The notes: generated from the letters alone by a model not told the origin. A DNA stretch of 64,000 nt from Candidatus Rokuibacteriota bacterium (GCA_003220435.1 QHSL01000065.1:29751-93750), one strand, 5' to 3'; counted from the first letter of the stretch, positions 17,672-26,956 are shown. Program-made: numbers and translations.

Positions 17672-17867
17672 GCTGCTTCTCGCCCGGCTCCACCCGCTGG
17701 GCCCAGGACGACCAACCCCACCAGCGCGGCGGGAAGCATTCGGGGCTCCTCACCCGGCCGATCTCGTTGGGTGACGATGGCAATCAGTGAAGCAAGCGGG
17801 AGGCGTCCGACGGTCAGCCGCCCGAGCCGGCGCCCATTCGACAGACCATCGAGGTACCGCGATGCCG

Positions 17868-17873
17868 TAGTGT
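17868..17873 (+). promoter_or_regulatory. Candidate -10 element for the leaderless efflux-pump gene
   Basis: TAGTGT lies six bases before the GTG start of the MFS transporter, matching the TANNNT pattern seen before other genes here. The intervening AAGGGT could alternatively act as a ribosome-binding site with very short spacing. Confidence 0.35.
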
Positions 17874-17879
17874 AAGGGT

Positions 17880-19526
17880 GTGAGCGCCCGAGAGCCGCTC
17901 GAGCCGCCCCCGATAACGCCCACCCGCCGCTGGGCCATCACGTTCTCGGTGATGATGGTCACGGTCATGCAGGTCCTGGACACCAGCGTGACCAACGTCG
18001 CGCTCCCCCACATGCAAGGCTCGCTCTCGGCCGGCCTCGAGGAGATGTCCTGGGTCATCACGTCGTATCTGGCCGCCAACGCGGTCGTGATTCCGGCAAC
18101 GGGCTGGCTCTCGGCCCGCTTCGGCCGCCAGAGGTTTTTCCTGATCTGCACCGTGCTCTTCACGGTCAGCTCCTTCCTGTCGGGCATCGCCCCGACCCTC
18201 GAGTTCCTGGTGGCGATGCGGATCCTCCAGGGGCTCGGCGGCGGGCCCGTCATCCCGATGGCCCAGGCCATCATGTGGGAGATTTTTCCGCTGCGGATGC
18301 GCGGCACCGCCATGGCGGTCTGGGGCGGAGGCATCATGCTGGCGCCGATCCTCGGGCCGACCGTCGGCGGCTGGCTCGCCGACAACTGGTCCTGGCGGTG
18401 GATCTTCTACATCAATCTGCCGATCGGCCTCGTGGGCTTCCTGATGGTCAGCGTGTTCCTGCTCGACAACCCGCTGGTCAAGAAGCCCCGCGGCATCGAC
18501 GTGGGGGGGCTCGTCCTGATGGTGCTCGGGTTCGGCTTCCTGCAGCTGGTGCTGGACCTCGGCGAGAAGAACGACTGGTTCGATTCGACCTTCATCATCG
18601 GGCTGCTGATCCTCGCGGTGTGCGCGATCGTCGCGTTCCTCATTCGCGAGATGATGGCGGCCGAGCCGATCCTCGATCTCACCGTGTTCAACGACCGCAA
18701 CTTCGCGGTCGGCACCATGTGCATCGCGCTGATCGGGCTCGGGTTCAACTCGAGCGTGCTGCTGGTCGCGCTCTACACGCAGAAGATCCTCGCCTACGAC
18801 GCGTGGAACGCCGGGCTCGTGCTGGCCCCCGGCGGCGTCGGCACCCTGATCTCGCTGATGATCTCGGGCCGCCTGGTCGCCCGCACCGACCAGCGGTTCA
18901 TGCTGATCGGGGGCTGTCTCCTGAGCGCGGTCGCGACGACCATGATGACGAACCTGACCCTCGGCATGGACTACTGGAGCCTCGCCTGGCCGCGCTTCCT
19001 GCAGGGCTTCGCGATGGGATTCATCTTTCCGCCGCTCCAGACCCTGACGCTCGCCACGATCCGCCTGGATCGCCTGGCGAACGCGACCTCGGCCTACAAC
19101 GTGGTCCGCAACGTCGCCGGCAGCATCGGCGTGGCCATCGCGACGACCCTCCTGGTGCGGCGGAGTCAGGAGCACCAGAACACGCTGGTCGCCCATCTGA
19201 ACGTCTGGAACACCGACACCGCCGAGCGGCTCAAGCGGTGGATCGATCACTTCGTGAGCCAGGGGTCCGACACGTACACGGCGAACCGCCGCGCGCTCGC
19301 CATGCTGTACCGGAGCACGGTCGAACAAGCGCAGGTCTTGGCCTACGTGGACGACTTCTGGCTGATCTCGCTGGTGTTCATCTTGGTCCTGCCGCTGATC
19401 CCGCTCATGCGGCGCGTGCGCCCCGAGCAAAACGAGCGAGCGCGCGCGAGTACGAGCCCCGGCAGAATCGAGGCGCTGCCGGAGCCCGACAACACACCGA
19501 TCGCGCCCGAACGCGGCCGAGACTAG
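17880..19526 (+). CDS. DHA2-family MFS multidrug efflux transporter (EmrB/QacA-like)
   Basis: A 548-residue inner-membrane proton antiporter with 14 predicted membrane spans. Motif A-like GWLSARFGRQRFF follows span 2, motif B is RILQGLGGGPVIPMAQ, and motif C is GGGIMLAPILGPTVGGWL, which defines drug antiporters. The conserved LDTSVTNVALPHM in span 1 marks the DHA2/EmrB group. No membrane-fusion protein (EmrA) or outer-membrane factor is adjacent. The start is GTG with a TAGTGT hexamer six bases upstream. The end overlaps the convergent hydrolase gene by four bases. Confidence 0.93.
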   Translation: MSAREPLEPPPITPTRRWAITFSVMMVTVMQVLDTSVTNVALPHMQGSLSAGLEEMSWVITSYLAANAVVIPATGWLSARFGRQRFFLICTVLFTVSSFLSGIAPTLEFLVAMRILQGLGGGPVIPMAQAIMWEIFPLRMRGTAMAVWGGGIMLAPILGPTVGGWLADNWSWRWIFYINLPIGLVGFLMVSVFLLDNPLVKKPRGIDVGGLVLMVLGFGFLQLVLDLGEKNDWFDSTFIIGLLILAVCAIVAFLIREMMAAEPILDLTVFNDRNFAVGTMCIALIGLGFNSSVLLVALYTQKILAYDAWNAGLVLAPGGVGTLISLMISGRLVARTDQRFMLIGGCLLSAVATTMMTNLTLGMDYWSLAWPRFLQGFAMGFIFPPLQTLTLATIRLDRLANATSAYNVVRNVAGSIGVAIATTLLVRRSQEHQNTLVAHLNVWNTDTAERLKRWIDHFVSQGSDTYTANRRALAMLYRSTVEQAQVLAYVDDFWLISLVFILVLPLIPLMRRVRPEQNERARASTSPGRIEALPEPDNTPIAPERGRD

Positions 19527-20164
19527 GTATTCGGCTCGCCCGACCCTTCCGCCACGAACGCGAGGAACGCCTCGACGATCCGGCCGACCACGTCGGGGCC
19601 GGCGCGCCGGGGCGCGCGGTAGAGGTCGTGGGCGGCGCCCTCGATGGGGAAGAGCGCGGTCCGCGCCGGGATCAGGTCGCGCGCCGCCTCGATCTCCTCC
19701 AGCGAGCCAAAGGGATCACGGGTGCCGTGCGCGAAGAGGGCCGGCGTCCGGAGCTCGGGCAGATGCGCCGTCCGGAGCTCGGTGCGGCGGCGCGGCGGGT
19801 GTAACGGATAGCAGAGGAGCAGCAGCGCGTCCGCCAGCGCGGGCTCGCTCGCCGCCAGCATGCTCGCCTGGCGCCCGCCATACGACTGCCCGCCGAGAAA
19901 GACGGGGCCGGGCACCATCGCCCGCAGCGTCTTCACCGCGGTCCGCAGGCCGTCGCGATCTCGCGCCCCGCCCTCGGGCCGCGGCGGCGCCGTCGGGCTC
20001 GCCTGGCGATAGGGGAGATCGTAGCGGAGCACGGTGACGCCTCTGGCCGAGAACGCGCCGGCGAGGGCGATCAGAAATGGGGACCGCGAGCTTCCACTGG
20101 CGCCGTGGGTCAGCACAAGGCCGGCGCCCGACGGCGCCTCGGGACGATCGAGCTGTTCGTTCAC
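19523..20164 (-). CDS. Alpha/beta hydrolase, KANL3/Tex30-like
   Basis: A 213-residue cytosolic alpha/beta hydrolase. The chain begins LVLTHGASGSSRSPFL with the oxyanion-hole HG, has the nucleophile elbow GQSYGGR, the acid residue in FAHGTRDPFGS and the histidine in EGAAHDL. This compact arrangement matches the KANL3/Tex30-type hydrolase family, related to dienelactone hydrolases. The start is GTG at 20164. It follows the next upstream minus-strand gene by about 20 bases, so they may be co-transcribed. The substrate is unknown. Confidence 0.82.
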   Translation of the reverse strand: MNEQLDRPEAPSGAGLVLTHGASGSSRSPFLIALAGAFSARGVTVLRYDLPYRQASPTAPPRPEGGARDRDGLRTAVKTLRAMVPGPVFLGGQSYGGRQASMLAASEPALADALLLLCYPLHPPRRRTELRTAHLPELRTPALFAHGTRDPFGSLEEIEAARDLIPARTALFPIEGAAHDLYRAPRRAGPDVVGRIVEAFLAFVAEGSGEPNT

Positions 20165-20183
20165 CGCGTTCGAGTGCGCTCTC

Positions 20184-20537
20184 TCAGGAGATGCGGCGGT
20201 ACATCACGTGGCGCCGGTTCGAGGTGTAGGGACGGACCTGGGCCGGCCAGCGCCCTTCCTCGACGGCCTTGGCCCACGCGTCGCTGGTCAGGACCGCTGG
20301 GCTCTCGATCTCGTAGAGCGCGTTGTACGTGGGCTCGCTCTCGATCACGATGGTCTTGCGCTCGCCGCCGATCATCATCGTGACCGGCTCGCTCTTGAAG
20401 CGCGCGACCGCGATGACCCCCGGCACTTTGAGGAGCGACGGCACGTGCTCCTGCTCGTAGACCTCGTTGAAAATCGCGTCCTTGTCCGCCTGGACGTTCA
20501 TGGCGGCGCTGAAGAGATAGCGTGTCTGGAGCGGCAT
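20184..20537 (-). CDS. Dimeric alpha-beta barrel protein, unknown function
   Basis: A 117-residue protein starting MPLQTRYLFSAAMNVQADKDAIFNEVYEQEHVPSLLKVPGV, typical of EthD/DUF4286-like dimeric alpha-beta barrel proteins. The internal pattern EVY..EHVP.LL..PGV and the later YE.ESPAVLTSDAW fit that fold. AAGGAG lies upstream of ATG 20537 and decides this start over an upstream in-frame ATG. The family includes small catabolic isomerase-like and uncharacterised proteins, so the function is open. Confidence 0.75.
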   Translation of the reverse strand: MPLQTRYLFSAAMNVQADKDAIFNEVYEQEHVPSLLKVPGVIAVARFKSEPVTMMIGGERKTIVIESEPTYNALYEIESPAVLTSDAWAKAVEEGRWPAQVRPYTSNRRHVMYRRIS

Positions 20538-20698
20538 GGCGGTCTCCTTTGTCGGTGTCGGGCATCGGGCCCCCCAATCCTCGCGCACTGCCCCCGCAAG
20601 TCAAGCCCGGTGCCAGGCGGTCGCCGTCCCGGCCGCGCGGCGCGCCGGGTTTTTCGCACGCGCGAGCCCGGATGCTAGAGTGGAGTCAGGAGGCATTC

Positions 20699-21262
20699 AT
20701 GGGGCTCGGTGGCATCATTTTCCTCCTCGTCTTCGCCGGTCTCGTCGTGGCGATCATCGCCGGGTACAACAGGCTCGTCGGGCTGCGCCAGCGGTCGGAG
20801 GAGGCGTGGTCGGACATCGACGTCCAGCTCAAGCGGCGCACCGATCTGGTCCCCAACGTCGTCGAGACCGTGAAGGGCTACGCCGCGCACGAGCGGACCA
20901 CGCTCGACCAGGTGGTGCGAGCGCGGGGCGCCGCCGTCTCGGCGCAGACTCCCGAGGCGCGCGCCCAGGCCGAGAACCAGCTCACGGGCGCGCTGCGCCA
21001 GCTCTTCGCGCTCGCCGAATCGTATCCCGAGCTCAAGGCCAACCAGAACTTCCGTGACCTCCAGGCGTCGCTGAAAGAGATCGAGGACACGATCCAGAAC
21101 TCGCGTCGCTACTACAACGCGGTCGTCCGTGACTTCAACACGACGATCGACAGCTTCCCGTCGAACCAGATCGCCATGTTCTTCCGGTTCGCCAAGCGAG
21201 CGTACTTCGAGCTCGAGCGCCCCGAAGACCGTCAGGTCCCGCGCGTCTCCTTCGGGAGCTGA
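20699..21262 (+). CDS. lemA: LemA family protein
   Basis: A 187-residue membrane-anchored protein. One N-terminal transmembrane helix (IIFLLVFAGLVVAIIAGYN) is followed by a long helical bundle with family signatures RSEEAWSDIDVQLKRRTDLVPNVVETVKGYA, ENQLTGALRQLFALAESYPELKANQNF and YYNAVVRDFNTTIDSFPSN. The start ATG 20699 is set by AGGAGG five bases upstream. LemA proteins are typically paired with a DUF2207 or TPM-domain protein, and that partner follows here. The function in envelope homeostasis is not well defined. Confidence 0.93.
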   Translation: MGLGGIIFLLVFAGLVVAIIAGYNRLVGLRQRSEEAWSDIDVQLKRRTDLVPNVVETVKGYAAHERTTLDQVVRARGAAVSAQTPEARAQAENQLTGALRQLFALAESYPELKANQNFRDLQASLKEIEDTIQNSRRYYNAVVRDFNTTIDSFPSNQIAMFFRFAKRAYFELERPEDRQVPRVSFGS

Positions 21263-22988
21263 GCGCATCGGCCGCCCCCTCCTGCTCCTGGCGCTCGTCC
21301 TCGCGAGCGGGGCCCCGGCGGCGGCGCAGACGCGGGGCCTGTTCTCGATCGACACCTTCGTCACCAGCATCGTGGTCAACACCGATGGCAGCCTGGTCGT
21401 CCGCGAGGACATCACGTTCGAGTTCCGCGGCAGGCACCAGGGCGTCTTCCGGCGCATCCCGCTGCGCTACTGGCACGGTGGCCTCGAGTTCCCGCTCACC
21501 CTGAGCGGCATCGGCGTCTACGACGAGACGAACCAGCCGCTCCGCTCCGAGGTGTCGTACCCCGGTCAGTACGTGTCGATCCAGGCGTGGGTGCCGGGCG
21601 CGACCGACACCAAGAAGACCGTCACGTTCGTCTACCACGTGCGCCGCGGCGTCCTCGGCTACGCCGACCACGACGAGATCTACTGGAACGCCACCGGCAA
21701 CGAGTGGAACGCGCCGATCCACCACGCCGAGGCCTTCGTGGCCGTGCCGGCCGGCGTTGCCGACGACGACGTGCAGACGGCCGGCTTCGCGGGACCGCTC
21801 GGCGCGACCGGACACGACTACGTCGTCGACCGCGTCGACCGCTACTGGCGGTTCCGGACGACGCGCGCGCTGCACCCGCGCGAGGGCCTCACCGTGGTCG
21901 TCGGCTGGCCGCCGGGTTCGGTCGAGCACGCCTCGGCGTTTCGGCGGGCCGGGTGGGTCGTCGCCGACTACTGGCCGCTCGGCCTGCCTCTCTTCGCGTT
22001 CGTCTGGGGCGGGTTCGTCTGGTGGGCCTTCGGCCGCGATCCCGGCTCGAAGCCCTCGGTGAAGCCCGAATACGCGCCGCCGCCCGATCTGATCCCCGCC
22101 GAGGCGGGCGCGCTCGTCGACGAGCGGGCGCATCCGCGCGACGTCATCGCGACAGTGGTCGACCTCGCGGTGCGCGGCTATCTCGCGATCGAGCCGATCA
22201 CGACCGCGTTCGGCGACCCCGACTTCATGTTCAAGCGCCTGAAGCCCGTGGCCGGCGATCCCGACCTGCGGCCGTTCGAGCTCTTCGTGCTCGCGAAGAT
22301 CTTCGGCGGCGACTGGGTGCTCAACATGCGCCTGCTCTCCGAGGTGCGGCGGGACTACGAGAACGTGTTTCCGCCGATTCGCGACCAGCTCTATCGGATG
22401 ATGGTGAAGGACGGGCTCTTTCCCGCCTCGCCCGGGAGCGTGCGGAAGGGCTGGATGCTGGCGGGCGCGCTCACGGCGGTCTCGGCGACGTTGCTTCCGA
22501 CGTTCGCCCCGTCGTGGCTCGGCCGCTACGATCCCATGCTGCGCATCGGCGTCGTGGCCAGCGGTCTCATCTTCATCGCCTGGGGCTGGTTCATGCCGCG
22601 CAAGACCTGGGCCGGCGCGCAGATCCTGGCCCAGGTGCGCGGGTTCCAGGAGTTCCTCGAGCGCGCGGAGAAGGACCGGCTGGAGCGGATGCCGGCCGAC
22701 ACGCTCCACCGCTGGCTTCCGTGGGCGATCGCGCTGGGCGTGACCGAGCGCTGGATCTTCAACTTCCAGGGGCTCAAGGTCGCGGCGCCGACCTGGTATC
22801 ACGGCTCGAGCGACTTCGCGCTGCCAGCCTTTGCGCACGATCTGACGGCCTTCGCCCGCCGCACCGAGGAAGCAATTCTCACCACGCGCCGCGGCTACGG
22901 CGGCGGGACCGGGAGCGGCGGCGGCAGTGGCTTCTCGAGCGGCTCCTCGGGCGGGGGAATGGGCGGGGGCGGCGGCGGGACGTTCTGA
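21129..22988 (+). CDS. DUF2207-family membrane protein, LemA partner
   Basis: The protein has a signal segment (PLLLLALVLASGAPAAA), an extracytoplasmic beta-rich DUF2207 domain with IVVNTDGSLVVREDITFEF and HQGVFRRIPLRY, a membrane span near the middle (LGLPLFAFVWGGFVWWAFG), a cytoplasmic domain, two further spans, and a Gly/Ser tail ending GGGGGGTF. This layout is typical of the family. The start is problematic: the only ATG/GTG/TTG before the signal segment is 21129, 46 codons inside lemA, and the stretch up to about 21267 is not protein-like. A non-standard start (ATC at 21267 or a CTG just after) right after the lemA stop is more plausible. Confidence 0.85.
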   Translation: MTSTRRSTASRRTRSPCSSGSPSERTSSSSAPKTVRSRASPSGAERIGRPLLLLALVLASGAPAAAQTRGLFSIDTFVTSIVVNTDGSLVVREDITFEFRGRHQGVFRRIPLRYWHGGLEFPLTLSGIGVYDETNQPLRSEVSYPGQYVSIQAWVPGATDTKKTVTFVYHVRRGVLGYADHDEIYWNATGNEWNAPIHHAEAFVAVPAGVADDDVQTAGFAGPLGATGHDYVVDRVDRYWRFRTTRALHPREGLTVVVGWPPGSVEHASAFRRAGWVVADYWPLGLPLFAFVWGGFVWWAFGRDPGSKPSVKPEYAPPPDLIPAEAGALVDERAHPRDVIATVVDLAVRGYLAIEPITTAFGDPDFMFKRLKPVAGDPDLRPFELFVLAKIFGGDWVLNMRLLSEVRRDYENVFPPIRDQLYRMMVKDGLFPASPGSVRKGWMLAGALTAVSATLLPTFAPSWLGRYDPMLRIGVVASGLIFIAWGWFMPRKTWAGAQILAQVRGFQEFLERAEKDRLERMPADTLHRWLPWAIALGVTERWIFNFQGLKVAAPTWYHGSSDFALPAFAHDLTAFARRTEEAILTTRRGYGGGTGSGGGSGFSSGSSGGGMGGGGGGTF

Positions 22989-23013
22989 CGAGGTTGGTGT
23001 GGTCCGACGTGTT

Positions 23014-23049
23014 GGTGGACGAACCTCCGTCGGTGGACGAACCTCCGTC
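23014..23049 (+). repeat. 18-base tandem repeat upstream of tRNA-Asp
   Basis: GGTGGACGAACCTCCGTC occurs twice in direct succession (23014-23031 and 23032-23049), between the DUF2207 gene and tRNA-Asp. Within each unit GGTGGACG and CCTCC are partly self-complementary, so a small hairpin is possible. Its role is unknown. Confidence 0.7.
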
Positions 23050-23076
23050 GCCCGGTGTATCGTTAACCCTCGGCTC

Positions 23077-23154
23077 GGGCTCGTGGTGCAGCCTGGTTAG
23101 CACACTGGACTGTCAATCCAGAGGTCGCGGGTTCAAATCCCGTCGAGCCCGCCA
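23077..23154 (+). tRNA. tRNA-Asp (anticodon GTC)
   Basis: A complete cloverleaf: acceptor GGGCTCG with CGAGCCC, anticodon stem CTGGA/TCCAG around loop CTGTCAA with anticodon GTC at 23112-23114, and T arm GCGGG-TTCAAAT-CCCGT. The 3' GCCA is encoded. The gene stands alone and is followed by a hairpin. Confidence 0.97.
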
Positions 23155-23169
23155 TAAATCAAGAACTTC

Positions 23170-23195
23170 GGTGACGGCCCTCGTGGGCTGTCACC
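23170..23195. terminator. Bidirectional hairpin between tRNA-Asp and the Hyf-like operon
   Basis: An 11-base-pair stem (GGTGACGGCCC with GGGCTGTCACC, one G-T wobble) closes a TCGT tetraloop. It lies 15 bases after tRNA-Asp on the plus strand and about 100 bases beyond the end of the minus-strand membrane-complex operon, so it could terminate both. There is no U-tract. Confidence 0.6.
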
Positions 23196-23296
23196 GTTGC
23201 TGCGAAGGCGGCCACTGCGGCGGCCTAGAACCGGCGCAGGTAACCGCTTCGTTCGTCGGGATCGCGGTACGGCGTGGTCATCGCGTCCAACACCTG

Positions 23297-24883
23297 CTAC
23301 AGATCGTTCCCGGAGTACGAGAGGTTGAAGGATTTGTTGCAGAGGGGAAAGTCCGGAACGATGTTCTTTAGCACGGCGTATTCGAGGGCGGGCCAGTTGC
23401 GGAAGGACGGATCGACGACCTTGACGCGGTCGAGCGACGCGGGACCAGCGGCCCGCACCCAATGCCAGATGGGTCCACGCCACGCCTCGACGAGGCCGAC
23501 GGCGTGGGTGCCCGCGGTGAGTGGCGGGAGCCGGACCTGCGTGGCCTCCTCGACGCCGTGGCCAGCCGTCGTGCGAATGAGCCGCGCCGCCTCACGCGCC
23601 TCGTCGATACGCACCATCGTCCGCGCCCAGACGTCGCCCGTCTCATAGAGGGGCACACGCACCTCCACCTCGCCGTAGGCCGCGAACGGTACATCGCGCC
23701 GGACGTCGGCGTCGATTCCGCTCGCCCGCCCGATTAGACCCACGACCTGCATCTCCGTCGCCGTTGAGGGGCTGAGTCGCCCGGTCCCCTGGAGCCGTTC
23801 GAGCACTGTCGTGTTATCGAGGCAGAGCCGGGCGATCTCGACGAACTCGGCGACGAGCTTCTCCACGGTGGTCGCGGCCTCCGGCAGCGATGCCGTGACG
23901 ATCGGGCCCGTCACCCCGCCGGGCACGACCGCGCCACGGAGAAGGCGGTGCCCCGTCAGGCGCTCGTTGAGCCTCAGGAGCTCCTCGCGGATCCGAAAGC
24001 AGTGTGCGTGCCCGAAGCTGAATCCGGTGTCGTTGATGATCATGCCCACATCGCCGACGTGGTTGTAGATCCGCTCGAGCTCGAGGAGGACGATACGGAG
24101 CCAGCCGGCCCGGGGCGGCACCGGGCATCCGGCCAACGCCTCGAGCGCCTGGCAGAAGGCGAGGACGTGCCCGAGGCTCGTGTCCCCGGAGATCCGCTCG
24201 GCGAGCGCCGGCGCCTGGTCGAACGGAAGTCCCTCGAAGAGCTTCTCCGTGCCCTTGTGGACGAAGCCGAGTCGCGTCTCGAGGTTCACGATGGTCTCGC
24301 CCTCGACGCTGAAGCGGAAGTGCCCGGGCTCGATGATGCCGGCGTGGACCGGTCCCACGGTGATCTCGAAGATCCCCTCACCCTCGACATGACGAAACGG
24401 AAACGGCTCGCCCGCGTCGACGAAGTCCGTGCGCGGCCCCGTATCGCGCCGCAGCGGGTGATAACCCTCCGGCCAGTATTGATGGAGGGCCAGCCGCCGG
24501 AGATCCGGATGCCCTTGCGGGACCAGGCCGAACAGGTCGTGGATCTCGCGTTCGAAGCGGCTGGCCGCGAACGAGCGCGTCGCGAGTGAGGGAAAGCACG
24601 CCGCGGCCGAGGGGACCGCGACGAGCACGTTCACCGCCGGTGAGAGTCTCGTGGGGGCGAACACGTAGGCGAGCGTGAAATCACCGCCGGTAGCGCGTGT
24701 GTCCGCGGCGGCAAGAAACTGGCAGCTGACGCCGAGCATCGCCAAACGATCCGCGAGTGCAGTGATTTCCTCCCTAGGCAGCCGGCACTCGATCGCGTTC
24801 GTGGACCACGGGGCGACGCCCGTGGCGCCGGCCTCGATGACGGCACGCCGCAGGGAATCCAGGGCGATCGGCGTCCCGAGCAT
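23297..24883 (-). CDS. hyfG: Hyf/Hyc-type large subunit without [NiFe] ligands (Ehr-like)
   Basis: This 528-residue protein fuses an N-terminal NuoC-like 30 kDa domain (FEREIHDLFGLVPQGHPDLRRL at about residues 110-131) to a NuoD/HycE-like large subunit domain (about 170-528, with GPVHAGIIEPGHFRF and LETRLGFVHKGTEKL). In true hydrogenases the site has RxCGxC and DPCxxC. Here the matching positions are R230-I-S-G-D-T235 and D491-P-S-F-R-N496, so all four cysteines are gone. It cannot bind [NiFe] in the normal way. This matches energy-converting hydrogenase-related complexes, whose reaction is unknown. It is the last gene of a tightly packed operon. Confidence 0.92.
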   Translation of the reverse strand: MLGTPIALDSLRRAVIEAGATGVAPWSTNAIECRLPREEITALADRLAMLGVSCQFLAAADTRATGGDFTLAYVFAPTRLSPAVNVLVAVPSAAACFPSLATRSFAASRFEREIHDLFGLVPQGHPDLRRLALHQYWPEGYHPLRRDTGPRTDFVDAGEPFPFRHVEGEGIFEITVGPVHAGIIEPGHFRFSVEGETIVNLETRLGFVHKGTEKLFEGLPFDQAPALAERISGDTSLGHVLAFCQALEALAGCPVPPRAGWLRIVLLELERIYNHVGDVGMIINDTGFSFGHAHCFRIREELLRLNERLTGHRLLRGAVVPGGVTGPIVTASLPEAATTVEKLVAEFVEIARLCLDNTTVLERLQGTGRLSPSTATEMQVVGLIGRASGIDADVRRDVPFAAYGEVEVRVPLYETGDVWARTMVRIDEAREAARLIRTTAGHGVEEATQVRLPPLTAGTHAVGLVEAWRGPIWHWVRAAGPASLDRVKVVDPSFRNWPALEYAVLKNIVPDFPLCNKSFNLSYSGNDL

Positions 24884-24884
24884 C

Positions 24885-26318
24885 TCAGGGCACTACGATG
24901 GCGACGACACGGTCGAGCGCGTCGGTCAGACCGGGCGGCCACGCGAGCCCGGTCAGCAGGAGCAGGAGGAGCGCGGCGGCCACGGGCAACACCGGGCGCC
25001 ACCCCGGAACCTCCGCGGCTGGCTCGCGCGGCGGTGTTCCGTACAGGATCGCGTGGGCGCCGCGGAGGAGCCCAGCGAAGGCGAACACCAGCAGGACCAG
25101 CGCGACACCGGCGACGCCCGGGAACCCCTGCGTGAAGCCGGCGGCGAAGATCATCACTTCGCTGACGAAGAGCCCGAACGGCGGCAGACCGACGAGTGCC
25201 AGCATCGCCGCCAGAAAGGGAGCGCCGGTGCGCGGCATACGTCGCATCAGACCGCCGACGGCCGCGATCTCGGCCGAGCCGTACGCAGCGCGGATACGGC
25301 CCGCGAGCAGGAAGACGACCGACTTGGCCAAAGCGTGGTTGGCGATGTGGAGCAGGGCTCCGGCGGTGCCGAGCGCGCCCCCGAAGCCGAGCCCGAGGCA
25401 CACGAGGCCGATGTGCTCCACGCTCGAGTACGCGAGCATGCGTTTGTAGTTGGGGGAGGTCCACAGAAAGGCGGCGGCGACGGCAAGGGACAGGAGTCCG
25501 AGCGCCAGCAGGATGCTCCGGGCGAACCCAGGGCCAGCCGCCACGTCTACGGCGGGCTTGAAGCGCAGGATCGCGTAGACGCCGACGCTCAGCAACACGC
25601 CCGACATGAGCGCGCTCACGGGCGCCGGCGCCTCGCTGTGGGCGTCGGGGAGCCACGTGTGCATGGGCGCGAGCCCCGCCTTCGTGCCGTAGCCGACGAC
25701 GAGGAACACGAACGCCAGCTCGATCACGCGGGGCGCGAGCCCGGGTGCCAGCCGCATGAGTGTCGTCCAGCGGAGGGCATGGGCCTCGTCGCCGAATTGC
25801 TGGATGCCGGCGAAGTAGACGAGGACGGTGCCGAGGAATGCGATAGCGATTCCCACCGAGCAGATCAGCAGGTACTTGTAGGACGCCTCGAGCGAGGCGC
25901 GCGTGCGCTCGAAGTTGACGAGGAAGACCGAGGCAAGCGTCGTGCCCTCAACCGCGACCCACATGAGCCCGACGTCGTCCGTTGAAACAGCCAGCAGCAT
26001 CGTGAACACAAAGAGGTGGAAGAGCGGGTAGAAGCGAGCTGGTGTCGTGTGCGCGAGATAGCGCGGGGCCTCGGAGGCGGCGAGAGCGCCGACGATGCCG
26101 ATGAGGCTGATCATCCACGCCGAGAGGGCGTCGGCGCGGAGGAACCCGCCAAGCGCCACGAGCGCATCCCCCCGGTTCACCTCCACGCCGACGGCGATCG
26201 CCGTCACCAGCGTGAGCCCAGCCGTCAGGGCGTGGAGCGTCGTCGCGACCCGACCGCCGGCCCGCCACAGCAGGACGGCGCCAACCAGAGGGATCGCGAG
26301 GAGGGCCTCGAGCATCAT
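24885..26318 (-). CDS. hyfF: Hyf/Mrp-type antiporter-like membrane subunit (NuoN/HyfF-like)
   Basis: A 477-residue inner-membrane protein of the proton-conducting antiporter family (NuoL/M/N, HyfB/D/F). About 14 spans are predicted. Conserved features include VEGTTLASVFLVNFERTRASLEASYKY, GYGTKAGLAPMHTWLPDAHSEAPAPVSALMSG with the proton-channel Lys and the discontinuous-helix motif, and SSVEHIGLVCLGLGFGG. It should form the ion-pumping part of the complex. The start overlaps the HyfE stop by four bases and the end lies one base before the large-subunit start. Confidence 0.93.
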   Translation of the reverse strand: MMLEALLAIPLVGAVLLWRAGGRVATTLHALTAGLTLVTAIAVGVEVNRGDALVALGGFLRADALSAWMISLIGIVGALAASEAPRYLAHTTPARFYPLFHLFVFTMLLAVSTDDVGLMWVAVEGTTLASVFLVNFERTRASLEASYKYLLICSVGIAIAFLGTVLVYFAGIQQFGDEAHALRWTTLMRLAPGLAPRVIELAFVFLVVGYGTKAGLAPMHTWLPDAHSEAPAPVSALMSGVLLSVGVYAILRFKPAVDVAAGPGFARSILLALGLLSLAVAAAFLWTSPNYKRMLAYSSVEHIGLVCLGLGFGGALGTAGALLHIANHALAKSVVFLLAGRIRAAYGSAEIAAVGGLMRRMPRTGAPFLAAMLALVGLPPFGLFVSEVMIFAAGFTQGFPGVAGVALVLLVFAFAGLLRGAHAILYGTPPREPAAEVPGWRPVLPVAAALLLLLLTGLAWPPGLTDALDRVVAIVVP

Positions 26319-26956
26319 CCGCGCAGCTCTCTCAGGCGGTCGACGTCGATCGAGTCGTGCTCGCGTCGCACCTCGACGACGACGGCTTCCATGATCAGCA
26401 CGATCACGAGCACGTCGAGGAAGACGCCGGCCTCCACGATGCCGGGCAGCCCGTAGGTCGCCAGGATCGCCAGGCCGAAGATCCCGTTCTCGAAGACGAG
26501 GAAGCCGAGGATGTGGCCGAGCGCGTCACGACCGGTGACGCAGAGCAAGAGGCCGATGAGCGCCATGGCGAACGCCAGGGGGATCGCGCCTTCGGTCGGC
26601 AGCTCCACCGCCGACGTGACCGGCAGCATGATGACGTAGGCGGCGACGACGAGCCCGCCCGTCCCGAGTAGAACGAGCCCGGAGGACCGACCGGGCGCGA
26701 CCGGTCGCACGGGCTCGCCGGAGCCGATGCGGGCGAGGACGCGCGGGATCACCCAGCCCTTGACGACGACGAAGACCGCGGCCACGAGCAGAAGACCGCG
26801 CCGATGCGCCAGCACGCCAATCGTGCCCGCCAGGGCCGCGAGCAAAAGCGACTGGGCGACGAAGAGCCGGAGTCGCGCCGGCCAGCTCTGGCGCCACACG
26901 ATCAGCAGCGTGACCACGAGGCCCAGGAACGCGAGGAGATTCGAGGCCGTCGTCAT
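26315..26956 (-). CDS. hyfE: HyfE-like membrane subunit
   Basis: A 213-residue membrane protein of the HyfE family, a fusion-like relative of NuoK. It has seven or so spans and conserved segments HRRGLLLVAAVFVVVKGWVIPRVL and DALGHILGFLVFENGIFGLAI with the acidic residue used in proton transfer (LVFENGIF). The ATG at 26956 overlaps the HyfC stop (ATGA), and its stop overlaps the HyfF start, so the five membrane and peripheral subunits are translationally coupled. Confidence 0.9.
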   Translation of the reverse strand: MTTASNLLAFLGLVVTLLIVWRQSWPARLRLFVAQSLLLAALAGTIGVLAHRRGLLLVAAVFVVVKGWVIPRVLARIGSGEPVRPVAPGRSSGLVLLGTGGLVVAAYVIMLPVTSAVELPTEGAIPLAFAMALIGLLLCVTGRDALGHILGFLVFENGIFGLAILATYGLPGIVEAGVFLDVLVIVLIMEAVVVEVRREHDSIDVDRLRELRG

